Source: Betaproteobacteria bacterium
GTDB lineage: Bacteria; Pseudomonadota; Gammaproteobacteria; Burkholderiales; Usitatibacteraceae
Direction of reading: 5' to 3'
Assembly (NCBI GenBank): GCA_016791265.1
Contig: JAEUMY010000004.1
Span: 124,001 to 188,000 of the forward strand
Length of the DNA: 64,000 nucleotides
Shown: positions 27,415 to 36,666 of the stretch, in pieces
Layout of the letters: every line of letters starts with the position of its first letter
Position numbering within the stretch: position 1 is the stretch's first letter
Program-made: the position numbers and the translations under genes
The notes under the pieces: model-generated
Told to the model about the DNA's origin: nothing
What the model saw: the letters and a program-made list of their open reading frames with translations, nothing else
Database searches by the model: none

Positions 27415-30400
27415 ATGTGGTTCACCCGCGTCAGCATCAACAATCCGGTTTTCGCCACCATGGTCATGGTGGCCATCATGGTGTTGGGCCTGTTCTCGTA
27501 CAACCGCCTGTCGGTGGAACAGATGCCGGACATCAGCGTCCCCATCGCGGTCGTGCGCACGCCCTACCCGGGCGCCTCCGCGGAGGCCGTCGAGCAGGAG
27601 GTCACGCGCCGCATCGAGCAGGCGGTCAACACCGTGAACGGGGTGAAGTCGATTCGCTCCGGCTCCGCGCAAGGCTTCTCCTGGGTGGTGGCGGAGTTCG
27701 ATCTCAACGCGGACATCAAGACGTTGATCCAGGATGTGCGCGACGCGGTGGCCGAAGCCCGGCGCGGATTCAATCGCGACGTCGGCGAGCCCACCGTGTC
27801 CCGCGCCGACACCGACAACGATGAACCGGTGCTGTATCTGTCCATGCGCTCGGAGGCGCGCAGTCTGCGCGAGCTGTCCGATCTCGCCGACCAGCTCGTC
27901 GTGAAGCGTCTGCAAGGCGCGCCCGGCGTGGGCAACGTCGAGGTCAACGGGGCGGTGCAACGCGAACTCTCCATCGAGCTGCAGCCGGAAAAAATGGCGG
28001 CCTACGGCGTGGGCATTGAACAGATCATCAACGCCATCCGCACCGAAAATCAGGACGCGCCCGCGGGCATGCTGGTGTCACCCCGCGACGAGCGGCTGGT
28101 GCGGGTTCAGGGCAAAGTCAGGTCGGTGCAGGAATTCGAACGCATCATCGTGGCCCGCCGTGGCGCGGGCGGCGTCAACAATGCCGTGACCCTGGGTCAG
28201 CTCGCGACCATCAAGGACGGCCAGCGAGAGGAAACATCGATAGCGACCGTCGACGGCGTGCGCTCGATTTCCATCCGCATCCGGAAAACCCGCGGCGCCA
28301 ACACCATCGAGATGGCCGACGCGATCCGCAAGCAAGTCGAGAACCTCAAGAAGACGCTGCCGTCGGACATCTCTCTGGAAATCTCCTTCGACTCGTCGCA
28401 ATTCATCCGCGACGGCGTGAACAACGTCAAGCGAACCATCGTCGAAGGCGCCTTGCTGACGGTGTTCATCGTCTTCCTGTTCCTGCATTCGTGGCGATCC
28501 ACGGTCATCACCGGGCTCACGCTGCCGATCTCGGTGTTCGCCGCGTTCATCGCGCTCTACTGGTTCGGCTTCACCATCAATTTCATCACCCTGCTCGCGT
28601 TGTCGCTGTCCATCGGCATCCTGATCGACGACGCCATCGTGGTGCGGGAGAACATCGTCCGGCACCTGGCGATGGGCAAGTCGCATCGCCAGGCGGCCCA
28701 GGAAGCGACGGACGAAATCGGCCTCGCGGTGCTCGCGACCACGTTCTCCATCGTCGCGGTGTTCGTGCCCGTCGCCTTCATGGGCGGCATCATCGGCAAG
28801 TTCTTCTATCAATTCGGCATCACCGTGGTGGTCGCGGTGCTGGTGTCGCTCTTCGTGTCCTTCACGCTGGACCCGATGCTGTCGGCCGTGTGGCATGACC
28901 CGCCTTCGAAGTGGCTGGAGCGCCAACCGCTCAAGTGGCTGCTCGGCACCCAGCAAAAAGGCATGGACTGGCTGCACGCCGTGTATGACCGCATTCTGCG
29001 CTGGTCCTTCAAACCCGAGGCGAGGCGAATATTCGTCCCCAAACTGACAGTGATCGATTTCGCCCGCAACGGCTTCGCTCGCGAGCATCTCAAGTTTGGC
29101 TGGTGCCACATCCGCAACAAGGCCATCGTCCTCTGGATGGCGTTCCTGACCCTGGTCGCGAGCTTCGCGCTGGTGGCTGCGGGACTCATCAAGAGTGAAT
29201 TCGTGCCACGCGAAGATTCCGGCTGGACGAGCCTCCGCATTCAGACCCCGATCGGCTCGTCGCTCGGCTACACCACGACCAAGGCCGAGCAGGTTGAAAC
29301 CGCGCTGCGCGAGTTCCCCGAAGTGAAGCGCATCTCCAAGAGTGTCTGGAAGAACTCGGCCTGGTTTGAAATTCAGCTCGTGGACAAGGAGCAGCGCAAG
29401 CGCTCGCAAAAGCAGATGGACGACGCCTTCCGCAATCGGCTGAAGTCGGTGGCCGGACTGGAAGTGAACATCGGCTGGAACCGGCCCATCCAGATTTTCG
29501 TGCAAGGCCCGGACATCAAGGAGTTGGACCGCATCTCGCAGGAAGTGATCACCAAGATCAAAGCCGTCAAGGGCGCGGTCGATGTGGAGTCCAGCTTCAA
29601 GCCGACCAGCCCCGCGCTGGACATCGTGGTCAATCGCGAACTCGCCAGCGACATGGGCGTTTCGATGAACCAGATCGCGCTCACCACACGCGCACTGATC
29701 GGCGGCGAGCTGGCCGGCCGCTGGGACGGGCCGGACGGCGAGAGCCACCAGATCCTCCTGCGCCTGCCCAAGGATGAGCGCACCGGCATCGCGGACCTGG
29801 ACAAGATCTACGTGTCGAGCTACTCCTTCAATGCCGACGCGGCGCCACGCATGATTCCGCTGCGCCAGGTGGCCGAGTTCAAGCCCACCTTCTCCGAGCG
29901 GCAGATCGACCGCCGCAACCTGCAGCGCCAGATCCGCATCTGGGGCGGCGTGGCGAGCAACGCGGCGGTGGGCGATGTGACCGGCGAAGTGCAGAAGATT
30001 CTCAAAGCGACGCAGTTGCCGCCCGGCTACAGCTTCCATCAAGGTGGCGACCAGGAGATGATGGCCGAGTCGGGCAAATACGCGCTGATCGCGCTCGGCA
30101 TCGCGGTGATCTTCATCTATCTCGTGCTGGCCTCGCAGTTCGGCAGCTTCCTGCAGCCGCTGGCGATCATGGCCTCACTGCCGCTGTCGCTGGTGGGCGT
30201 GTTCATCGCGCTGATGATCTTCGGCTCGACCTTGAACATCTTCTCGGTGATCGGCTTCATCATGCTGATGGGACTGGTGACCAAGAACGCGATCCTGCTG
30301 GTCGACTTCACCAACCACGGCATCCAGCAAGGCCTCACACGCGAGGAAGCCATTCTCAACGCGGGCCAAGTGAGGTTGCGCCCCATCATCATGACCACGG

Positions 30401-30657
30401 CCGCCATGATCTTCGGCATGCTGCCGCTGGCCCTGGCGCTGGGCCCGGGCTCGGAGCAGCAGTCGCCGATGGCGCATGCGGTGATTGGCGGCCTGCTCAC
30501 CTCGGCCATTCTCACGCTGGTCGTGGTGCCGGTGCTCTTCACCTACTTCGACACGCTGGGCAGACGCGTGTCGACGCTCTTCACCCCGCCGCCGGATCAT
30601 GCGCATGCCTCGGCGGGCGGCAGCATCAAGCCGATGCCCGCCAAGCCCGAGGAGTGA
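27415..30657 (+). CDS. RND multidrug efflux pump, inner-membrane permease (AcrB type)
   Basis: This 1080-residue proton-driven exporter has the AcrB layout: first helix, large periplasmic loop, helices 2-6, helix 7, second periplasmic loop, helices 8-12. The proton relay is present: two Asp in [13 protein letters not shown] (about 403) and Lys in [15 protein letters not shown] (about 960). Between the helix 6 block and helix 7 (about 490-565) lies a longer than usual amphipathic linker with [18 protein letters not shown] and RRIFVPK. It ends 2 bases before a convergent LuxR gene. Confidence 0.95.
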   Translation: MWFTRVSINNPVFATMVMVAIMVLGLFSYNRLSVEQMPDISVPIAVVRTPYPGASAEAVEQEVTRRIEQAVNTVNGVKSIRSGSAQGFSWVVAEFDLNADIKTLIQDVRDAVAEARRGFNRDVGEPTVSRADTDNDEPVLYLSMRSEARSLRELSDLADQLVVKRLQGAPGVGNVEVNGAVQRELSIELQPEKMAAYGVGIEQIINAIRTENQDAPAGMLVSPRDERLVRVQGKVRSVQEFERIIVARRGAGGVNNAVTLGQLATIKDGQREETSIATVDGVRSISIRIRKTRGANTIEMADAIRKQVENLKKTLPSDISLEISFDSSQFIRDGVNNVKRTIVEGALLTVFIVFLFLHSWRSTVITGLTLPISVFAAFIALYWFGFTINFITLLALSLSIGILIDDAIVVRENIVRHLAMGKSHRQAAQEATDEIGLAVLATTFSIVAVFVPVAFMGGIIGKFFYQFGITVVVAVLVSLFVSFTLDPMLSAVWHDPPSKWLERQPLKWLLGTQQKGMDWLHAVYDRILRWSFKPEARRIFVPKLTVIDFARNGFAREHLKFGWCHIRNKAIVLWMAFLTLVASFALVAAGLIKSEFVPREDSGWTSLRIQTPIGSSLGYTTTKAEQVETALREFPEVKRISKSVWKNSAWFEIQLVDKEQRKRSQKQMDDAFRNRLKSVAGLEVNIGWNRPIQIFVQGPDIKELDRISQEVITKIKAVKGAVDVESSFKPTSPALDIVVNRELASDMGVSMNQIALTTRALIGGELAGRWDGPDGESHQILLRLPKDERTGIADLDKIYVSSYSFNADAAPRMIPLRQVAEFKPTFSERQIDRRNLQRQIRIWGGVASNAAVGDVTGEVQKILKATQLPPGYSFHQGGDQEMMAESGKYALIALGIAVIFIYLVLASQFGSFLQPLAIMASLPLSLVGVFIALMIFGSTLNIFSVIGFIMLMGLVTKNAILLVDFTNHGIQQGLTREEAILNAGQVRLRPIIMTTAAMIFGMLPLALALGPGSEQQSPMAHAVIGGLLTSAILTLVVVPVLFTYFDTLGRRVSTLFTPPPDHAHASAGGSIKPMPAKPEE
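29025..29036. repeat. GCGAATATTCGT, core copy, in RND pump gene
   Basis: Core intact, last outer base changed. Read in the third phase as RRIFVPK, in the linker before helix 7. Confidence 0.75.
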
Positions 30658-30659
30658 CG

Positions 30660-31760
30660 TCAGCCCGTCTGATTCGCGGTGAGGATGCGTTGCAACGCCT
30701 CGCCGCGATCATGCGCATCCAGCCGGGTGAAGAGCTGCTTGATGTGATAAATGGCGGTGTTGCGGGAGACCTTGAGCGCCTCGGCGATCTCGGGATTGCT
30801 GCACCCTTTCGCCAGCAGGATCGCAACCTCGCGCTGCTGCGGTGACAACTCGAGGTGATGCATGGCCTCCGCCATGCGCAGGATGACCGGTTCGAGCCGC
30901 TTCACCTGAATACCCACCAGGGCGTCCGGATCGCCGGGCTGATCACCCAGGAGGTACGCGCGGACGGCGTAGCGGCCCCAGGGCGTATCGCGAATATTCG
31001 CAGGTGGCGGCGCGGCCTGATTGGCGAGCAGGCGCAGGAGATCGGCGATGAGCGCCTGGGCGAACGTCGGCAAGCTCTGCCCCGCGACCAGCACGCCCGC
31101 CTGCGCGGAGAGCGGCATGCCCCCCGCGCGGGAGAGCAGCAGCATCGCGTGCGTCGCGCCTTGCACGATGCGGCCCTTCTGGTCGGCCAGCACGAGGCCT
31201 TCATCCTCGCTGTCGAGAAAGCCGCCGCCAGGCGAATCGTCCGCCGTCGCGGGCTGCCGCGCGACCGCGTGGGCGACAAAGCGGCACACCTCATTCAGCG
31301 CCGTGCGCTCGCCGTGACCGAACGCCGAGGATGATTTCGGACGATACAGCGACAACTGGCCCAGCGGACTGCCCTGGTCGCGGATGATGGCGTAAAGCAT
31401 GTGGTGGGCATCGAGGTGGCGCAGGATTTCGTTGTAGTACGCCGTGCGCTGCAGCTCGCCGTCGGCGCTGGACGAAATCACCTGGTCGGACGCGCGGGCG
31501 CGTTTTCTGAACGCCTCGCGAAAGGACATTTCCGGGCCGTCGTAGTGGCGCTCGAAATAGAGCTTCATCAACGGCGCCGGCAACACGCGCTCGGCGTAGA
31601 GATCAGTCATCTCCCCGCGCGTGTCCACCCAGAAAAAGCCTGCCGACTCGGCGCCCACATACTCGCGCACCGACTTCAAGAGCGCGGGCACCAGCGTCTG
31701 ACCCGGCAATCCCAGGCAGGACAGCTGGCGAATATGGGCGAGGAGGGGCGCGTTCCTCAT
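30660..31760 (-). CDS. LuxR family transcriptional regulator (paralogue A)
   Basis: This 366-residue protein has a large N-terminal sensory region with no recognised domain and a C-terminal LuxR/NarL helix-turn-helix (LSPQQREVAILLAKGCSNPEIAEALKVSRNTAIYHIKQLFTRL, about 300-345). Its first 120 residues are clearly related to those of the LuxR protein at 56429-57502. Its ATG overlaps the stop of the response regulator-cyclase by four bases, so it ends a five-gene signalling cluster. A dispersed palindrome is read as PPANIRDTPWG. Confidence 0.9.
   Translation of the reverse strand: MRNAPLLAHIRQLSCLGLPGQTLVPALLKSVREYVGAESAGFFWVDTRGEMTDLYAERVLPAPLMKLYFERHYDGPEMSFREAFRKRARASDQVISSSADGELQRTAYYNEILRHLDAHHMLYAIIRDQGSPLGQLSLYRPKSSSAFGHGERTALNEVCRFVAHAVARQPATADDSPGGGFLDSEDEGLVLADQKGRIVQGATHAMLLLSRAGGMPLSAQAGVLVAGQSLPTFAQALIADLLRLLANQAAPPPANIRDTPWGRYAVRAYLLGDQPGDPDALVGIQVKRLEPVILRMAEAMHHLELSPQQREVAILLAKGCSNPEIAEALKVSRNTAIYHIKQLFTRLDAHDRGEALQRILTANQTG
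30990..31001. repeat. GCGAATATTCGC, exact copy, in LuxR gene A
   Basis: Exact copy, read as ANIR. Confidence 0.9.
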
Positions 31761-32938
31761 GCGCCGACGTGTTCGAGCAGGCGGTAGATGCGCTGCGGCC
31801 GAGTGAGCCCGCGAATGGGAATGTCGCCCAGGCTTTCAGTGGCGAGCCGGCCGTCGATCTCGGCATGCACGCGCTGCGAGCAGTAGATTTCGCCCGCTGG
31901 CGCCTCGGCGCAGAGCCTTGCGGCGAGATTGGTGACCGTGCCGATGGCGCCATAGTCGATGCGCTCCTCGAAGCCGATGGCGCCGAGCGTCGCCGGCCCG
32001 TGGGCGATGCCGATGCCAATGCCCAGATCGAATCCGCGCTGGCGCCAGACCTCGCTCAAAGTCCTGGCCTCGGCGCGCATGGCGAGCGCCATGTCCACCG
32101 CGCGCGCCGCCGGCTCGGGAATAGGGACCGGATCGTTCAGAAACACCATCATGCCGTCGCCGGTGAAGCGCTCCAGAGTGGCGCCGAAGCGCTGGATCAC
32201 GCGGCCCATGATCTGGTGATACTCGCGGAGCGCCTGCATGACCCGCTCGGGTTCGTTGGCCTCGGCGAAGGCGGTGAAGCCGCGCAGATCGACAAAAACC
32301 ACGGCGATTTCGCGGCGATGCGTCACCAGCGGGTCCGACGCGCCGCCGGCCACGACAAGATCGGCGAGCTGGGGAGAGAGGAAGCGCTTCAGCCGCGACA
32401 GTTTCTCGTTGGCCTGCACCGCCTCGGTCACTCGCGCCTCGAGCGTCGCGTTCCACAACTCGAGCTCCCGGGCCTGGGCCGTCACCTGGTCATAGAGCTG
32501 CTTGATGCGAAGCAGCGAGTTCACCCGGGCGAAGAGTTCCGGCCGGCTCACCGGCTTGGAGAGGAAATCGTCGGCGCCCGCCTCGAGCCCGGCCACTTTC
32601 TCGGCGTGGCCGTCGAGCGAGGTCAGCATCACGATGGGAAACACCCGCTCGCCCGCCTTGGCGCGCATGCGCTGGCACGCTTCAAATCCATCCATGCCCG
32701 GCATCACGACATCGAGGAGAACAAGGTCTGGCCACTCGCCATCGAGCAGCGCCATCGCCTCCTCGCCGGACAGGGCCGTGATGACCCGATGGCCTTTGCT
32801 GGCGAGCAGCGTCGCGGTGAGTTTCAAGCTGGACGGCGTATCGTCGACGACGAGCAGCGTGCGGGAGTCGGAGTTCAAATGCGGCGCATCCTGGGTGCGA
32901 ATATTCGCAATGATCGGAAGAGCGGTTGGCTCTGTCAA
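31757..32938 (-). CDS. Response regulator with class III nucleotide cyclase output
   Basis: This 393-residue protein has a receiver domain (about 27-145; acidic pocket VVDD, phosphoacceptor Asp76 in LLLDVVMPG, Lys128 in LSKPV), a coiled-coil linker (about 150-185) and a class III cyclase domain (about 208-390). The metal ligands Asp217 (VFVDLRGFT) and Asp261 (TGDGMMVF) and the transition-state pair Asn337/Arg341 (GTVTNLAARL) are present, so it should be active. The position that selects adenine by a Lys in many relatives appears to be Arg257, so the product cannot be called. Confidence 0.92.
   Translation of the reverse strand: MTEPTALPIIANIRTQDAPHLNSDSRTLLVVDDTPSSLKLTATLLASKGHRVITALSGEEAMALLDGEWPDLVLLDVVMPGMDGFEACQRMRAKAGERVFPIVMLTSLDGHAEKVAGLEAGADDFLSKPVSRPELFARVNSLLRIKQLYDQVTAQARELELWNATLEARVTEAVQANEKLSRLKRFLSPQLADLVVAGGASDPLVTHRREIAVVFVDLRGFTAFAEANEPERVMQALREYHQIMGRVIQRFGATLERFTGDGMMVFLNDPVPIPEPAARAVDMALAMRAEARTLSEVWRQRGFDLGIGIGIAHGPATLGAIGFEERIDYGAIGTVTNLAARLCAEAPAGEIYCSQRVHAEIDGRLATESLGDIPIRGLTRPQRIYRLLEHVGA
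32897..32908. repeat. GCGAATATTCGC, exact copy, at the start of the cyclase gene
   Basis: Exact copy at codons 11-14, read as IIANIRTQ, just before the receiver domain. Confidence 0.9.
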
Positions 32939-32961
32939 TCTGAAAAGCCCTTAAAAGGCCC

Positions 32962-33339
32962 TTAATCCGCTCGCCTTGTGGAAAGAATGTCCTCGACCAC
33001 TTTCAAAAACTGCGGAAGATTGAGCGGCTTGGTCTGAAAGCCGTCGAATCCGGCCTGCTTGATGCGCTCGCGATCCGGGTCCAGCACCGAGGCCGTCACG
33101 GCGATGACGGGGATGTCGCGGGTCTCCTCATTGTGGCGCAGCTCCTGCAACGCCGCGACCCCGGAAATGCCGGGAAGCTGGATATCCATCAGGATCAGAT
33201 GCGGCTTGTGGCGAAGCGCCATGTCCAGCGCGGCATCGCCGGTGGCAATCGTCACCACGCCGTAGCCCTTGTGCATGAGCACGTCCTTCATGAGGCGCCG
33301 GCTTTTCTCGTCGTCTTCGACCACCAGTATCGTTTTCAT
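32962..33339 (-). CDS. Single-domain response regulator
   Basis: This 125-residue stand-alone receiver (MKTILVVEDDEKSRRLMKDVL) has the acidic pair, phosphoacceptor Asp52 in LILMDIQLPG and Lys107 in QTKPLNL. There is no output domain, as in DivK-type relay proteins. I chose the ATG at 33339, which overlaps the histidine kinase stop as ATGA. It probably receives phosphate from that kinase and may relay it to the cyclase encoded 23 bases downstream. Confidence 0.93.
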   Translation of the reverse strand: MKTILVVEDDEKSRRLMKDVLMHKGYGVVTIATGDAALDMALRHKPHLILMDIQLPGISGVAALQELRHNEETRDIPVIAVTASVLDPDRERIKQAGFDGFQTKPLNLPQFLKVVEDILSTRRAD

Positions 33340-35198
33340 GTCGGCATTGTGTCTGATTGGCGCGGCAAGGCGAAACTGAAGCGAGCACCCTGGCCCAGTT
33401 CGCTCTCCACCCAGACCCGGCCACCGTGAAGTTCGATCAGTTGCTTCACCAGGGTGAGACCGAGTCCGGTGCCTTCGTGTTTGGGCGCATACGTTGGCTT
33501 CAATTGCGTGAACGCGTCGAAAATCGAGGCCTGGTCCTTGGGATCGATGCCCGGCCCCTGATCGGCCACCGCGACAATCACCTCGTCGGGCGTGGCGTCC
33601 AGGGTGATGGTGACCTCGGTGTCGCGCTCGGAGAACTTGATCGCGTTGGACACGAGGTTGATCAAGACCTGCTTGATGCGACGCTCGTCCCCGACGGCGA
33701 CATCGACGCCCGCCGCCGGCACGAACTTCAGTCGCACGCCCGACTCCGCGCATTGTCCACGCACAAGCTGCATGACCACTTCGACGGTCGCGCCGAGTGA
33801 GAACGGCCGCTTCTGGATGTCGAGCTTGCCCGCCTCGACCTTGGACAGATCAAGCACATCGTTGATGAGCGCCAGCAGATGCACGCCCGACTCGTTGATG
33901 TCGCCGGCGTACTCCTTCTGCTTTTCGTTCAACGGACCGAACATCTCGGAACGCAGCACGTCCGAGAAGCCGATGATGGAATTCAGCGGTGTCCGCAACT
34001 CGTGCGACATGTTGGCCACGAATTCGGACTTGTGCCGATTGGCTCGCTCCAATTCCAGCGTTTTCGCGGCCACCCGCTCTTCCAGGTGATGGGTGTAGTC
34101 CTGGAGCTGCCCGGCCATGCGGTTGAATTCCTTGCCGAGTTCCTCCAGCTCGTCGCCCGTGCGAATGTCGAGCCGGGTGTCCAACTGCCCTTCGGCGATG
34201 CGCGCGGCGCCGAGCCGCAAGGTTCGCACCGGGGCCGCCAGCTTGCGCGCGACATGCACCGCCGCCCAGAGGCCGCCCGCCAGCACCATGAAGAGCACCA
34301 CGACACCGGTCAGCAAAAGTTGCACCACCGGACGCAAGACCTCGTCGCGAGGCTGTTCGATGAGCGCCCAGAATCCGGTCTTGCCCACGGGGGCTGACGA
34401 GGTGTAGGCCTCCCCGCCTCGCGAAAGCCGCGAAGTGGGCGCCGAGCGGATCATGGCGGGCAGCGCGTTGCTGGCGACCGACCCCGCCGAACCACTCGCC
34501 AGCGCGGACGCGACCGGCGGATGGTTGCGATAGTCGGGTTGCGAGAGCGGAGCGTTGGCCTCGGTGTGCGCGACCAGCCTGCCGCCGCCATCGACGACAT
34601 AGGCGGCGCCGGTGAAATCCGGACTCACCCGCGCGATGACATCGGCGACGAAAGACAAGTTGATTTGCACGCGGAGACTGTGGCGGCTGGCGCCTGTGCC
34701 GCGCACGGTGAGCTGGGTGACCGGCCGTCCCATGCCGTTGAAGACGACTTTCGCATAGCCCGCGCTGGGGGCCACCGGGCTCGCCGCCATGTCGGGCAGA
34801 TGCACCTGATCCGGCGCCATGCGCGACACGGTGACGATCGGCGTGCCGTCGGCCCGCAACAGCGCCGCCTCATCCAGCGCGCGGTTAAGGCGCAAGAGGC
34901 GCTTCAATTCATCGCGGGCGACAGCGCTGTCGGCAAGCGGCGTTTCCCACGGCCAGTTGGCAAGACCCTGAGCCTGGATTTCGATGAGCGCCAGGAATCC
35001 ATGCACGCCATCGCCCAGCGTCCGCGCCAGCGCCTGCTGATTGCGCTCGGCGGCCTTGATTTGCGCATCCCAGGCGACGGCAAGCTGCATGCCGACCGTG
35101 ATCAACGCAAGCACGCACACCACCACGGCCAGGGTCGAGAAAATCCGCCCGGCGAAGGTTGAAAGGGTGGCCGCGAGGCCGCGGGGAACGATGCGCAT
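33336..35198 (-). CDS. Membrane sensor histidine kinase
   Basis: This 620-residue kinase has an N-terminal membrane helix (about 15-38), a periplasmic sensor region of about 240 residues that looks like a double-Cache fold, a second helix (about 285-310), HAMP (about 310-365), a short coiled coil, the HisKA box FVANMSHELRTPLNSIIGF with His near 395, and an HATPase domain (N box NLVSNAIKFS, G1 DQGPGID, G2 GTGLGLTLVKQL). It starts 3 bases after the binding-lipoprotein stop and overlaps the next response regulator gene. Confidence 0.93.
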   Translation of the reverse strand: MRIVPRGLAATLSTFAGRIFSTLAVVVCVLALITVGMQLAVAWDAQIKAAERNQQALARTLGDGVHGFLALIEIQAQGLANWPWETPLADSAVARDELKRLLRLNRALDEAALLRADGTPIVTVSRMAPDQVHLPDMAASPVAPSAGYAKVVFNGMGRPVTQLTVRGTGASRHSLRVQINLSFVADVIARVSPDFTGAAYVVDGGGRLVAHTEANAPLSQPDYRNHPPVASALASGSAGSVASNALPAMIRSAPTSRLSRGGEAYTSSAPVGKTGFWALIEQPRDEVLRPVVQLLLTGVVVLFMVLAGGLWAAVHVARKLAAPVRTLRLGAARIAEGQLDTRLDIRTGDELEELGKEFNRMAGQLQDYTHHLEERVAAKTLELERANRHKSEFVANMSHELRTPLNSIIGFSDVLRSEMFGPLNEKQKEYAGDINESGVHLLALINDVLDLSKVEAGKLDIQKRPFSLGATVEVVMQLVRGQCAESGVRLKFVPAAGVDVAVGDERRIKQVLINLVSNAIKFSERDTEVTITLDATPDEVIVAVADQGPGIDPKDQASIFDAFTQLKPTYAPKHEGTGLGLTLVKQLIELHGGRVWVESELGQGARFSFALPRQSDTMPT

Positions 35199-35201
35199 GG
35201 G

Positions 35202-36173
35202 CTAGAAGAAGATATCCATGTAGCGCAACACGCGCGTGTCAAAGTCATCGCCCAGTTCGCGCAGCGCCTCGACATTGCCCGACAGTCGCAGCGTGGTCGC
35301 GGTTTCGATGGCGATTTGCGCCGGCGGCGTGCCGGTGAGAACGAGTTCGATCTGCTCGGCGCTGCGCTTGTCGCGGTCCGGAATCGCCGGTTGCATGGCC
35401 AGCGTGCCGCCATTCATGGCGCCAAAGTGCCAGCCATACAAGCCCCGCACGCGAGCCGCGCGCAACTTGGGGATCAGGGCCTTGTAGTTGTCTTGCAGAT
35501 AGGCCGTTTGCGGAAAGTACCAGGCGTCGGCGCGCGCGGCGGCGATGCGGGCGAAGACATCGTCGACTGATTCGGCGCGCTTCGTTCGCACCAGGACGGG
35601 CTCGACGCCGGATTGACCACGCATGGCGTCCATGACTGCGGGCGTATCGAAGAATTCGTCCACCATCACGCCGATGCGCCGCGTTCGGGGAAAGGCGTTT
35701 CGAATGACTTCAATGTGCTTGACATGCGTCGGCGCGTAGACCGACAGCCCAGTCACATGCTCGTAGCCCGGCGGACGCTTGCCGGACTTGTCAGCGAAGC
35801 CCATTTTCTGGAGATCAATCACAGTCAGAAACACTACTGGCTTCTTCTTGGCGTTCAGGGCCATCAATTCGGAGAAGCTGATTGGCGTGTAGGTGTAGAA
35901 AATGTCGGCGTTGTACTTCTCTATGGCAGCCTGCATCGCTTTGTTGATGCTGCCCTCTGTCAAAAGCGGGAGTTCCACCTGATGCACAACCAATCCGCGC
36001 AATGCTGGTCGCTCTTGGATTGCGGCAACTAACCCATCATGGTTTGGCAAAGAGGTGACGCGAAAAGCAACGAGCACTTTTCCCGCCACGTTTTTTTCTC
36101 TATGATCGCCCTGCGTTCCAGCCCCGCATCCAGACAGGGCACCAACCGCCACCAGCGCACCGACCATCAACAT
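35202..36173 (-). CDS. ABC-type substrate-binding lipoprotein (PF04392-like)
   Basis: This 323-residue protein has a lipoprotein signal with lipobox LSGC (Cys at about 16) and the two-lobe fold of the ABC_sub_bind group (LVAFRVTSLPNHDGLVAA, IFYTYTPISFSEL, VVFLTVIDLQKMG). No permease or ATPase gene is nearby. It heads a cluster with a histidine kinase, so I infer it presents a ligand to the kinase sensor domain rather than feeding a transporter. The ATG at 36173 is only 12 bases from a divergent gene and lacks a clear ribosome site, so the start is uncertain. Confidence 0.82.
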   Translation of the reverse strand: MLMVGALVAVGALSGCGAGTQGDHREKNVAGKVLVAFRVTSLPNHDGLVAAIQERPALRGLVVHQVELPLLTEGSINKAMQAAIEKYNADIFYTYTPISFSELMALNAKKKPVVFLTVIDLQKMGFADKSGKRPPGYEHVTGLSVYAPTHVKHIEVIRNAFPRTRRIGVMVDEFFDTPAVMDAMRGQSGVEPVLVRTKRAESVDDVFARIAAARADAWYFPQTAYLQDNYKALIPKLRAARVRGLYGWHFGAMNGGTLAMQPAIPDRDKRSAEQIELVLTGTPPAQIAIETATTLRLSGNVEALRELGDDFDTRVLRYMDIFF

Positions 36174-36185
36174 TAGGGGAGTTAC

Positions 36186-36665
36186 ATGGCCACTACCAAG
36201 AAATCCAGCACGAAGAAACCCGGCAGCACGAGCGCCGCAGCGGCTCGAAGCGTTTTGCATCCTGCGTTTCAGCCAGGCAAAGATGGCCATGCCTATCTCT
36301 ATCATTGGGTGAAATTCACCACCAAGGCGCCCGTCTCGAGCCGCGGTCGCGCCGCGCTTGCGCTCTCCCGTTCCGACACCACGGTTCAGATCGTCGACCA
36401 CCTGCGCGCCAGCCGCGTCATGCTCGCGGACACAACAGTTCAAATCGTCGACCACAACATGGCAATGACCGGCGGCCACCCGCTGGTGACGCTGGACTTG
36501 AAGCAACCCAAATCCGCGCGCAGCGCCGGGCAGTTCTCCGCCAAGATGCTGCCGCCCGGCACGAATCGCAAACAGGCCGAGGCTTGGATCGGCTCGAAGG
36601 AAGGCAAGACCTGGGCCTGCGGCGATCCTGTCGCGCTGTCCGCGACCGCCATCCGGATGTTCTGA
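36186..36665 (+). CDS. Uncharacterised protein with an internal repeat
   Basis: I do not recognise this 159-residue protein. It starts with a Lys/Ser/Thr-rich tail (about 1-22). Nine residues, DTTVQIVDH, occur twice 18 residues apart (near 64 and 82), and the matching DNA is repeated at about 36376 and 36430 with three silent changes. The C-terminal part (SAGQFSAKMLPPGTNRKQAEAWIGSKEGKTW) looks globular. AGGGGAG precedes the ATG. The downstream 2OG oxygenase gene begins one base after its stop, so the two probably form an operon. Confidence 0.65.
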   Translation: MATTKKSSTKKPGSTSAAAARSVLHPAFQPGKDGHAYLYHWVKFTTKAPVSSRGRAALALSRSDTTVQIVDHLRASRVMLADTTVQIVDHNMAMTGGHPLVTLDLKQPKSARSAGQFSAKMLPPGTNRKQAEAWIGSKEGKTWACGDPVALSATAIRMF

Positions 36666-36666
36666 G

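Noticed and set aside
31728..31739. Additional palindrome copy in LuxR gene A (gcgaatatgggc)
   Set aside because: Only the left half matches, and the peptide there (AHIR) is shared with paralogue B (ASIR), so protein ancestry explains it.
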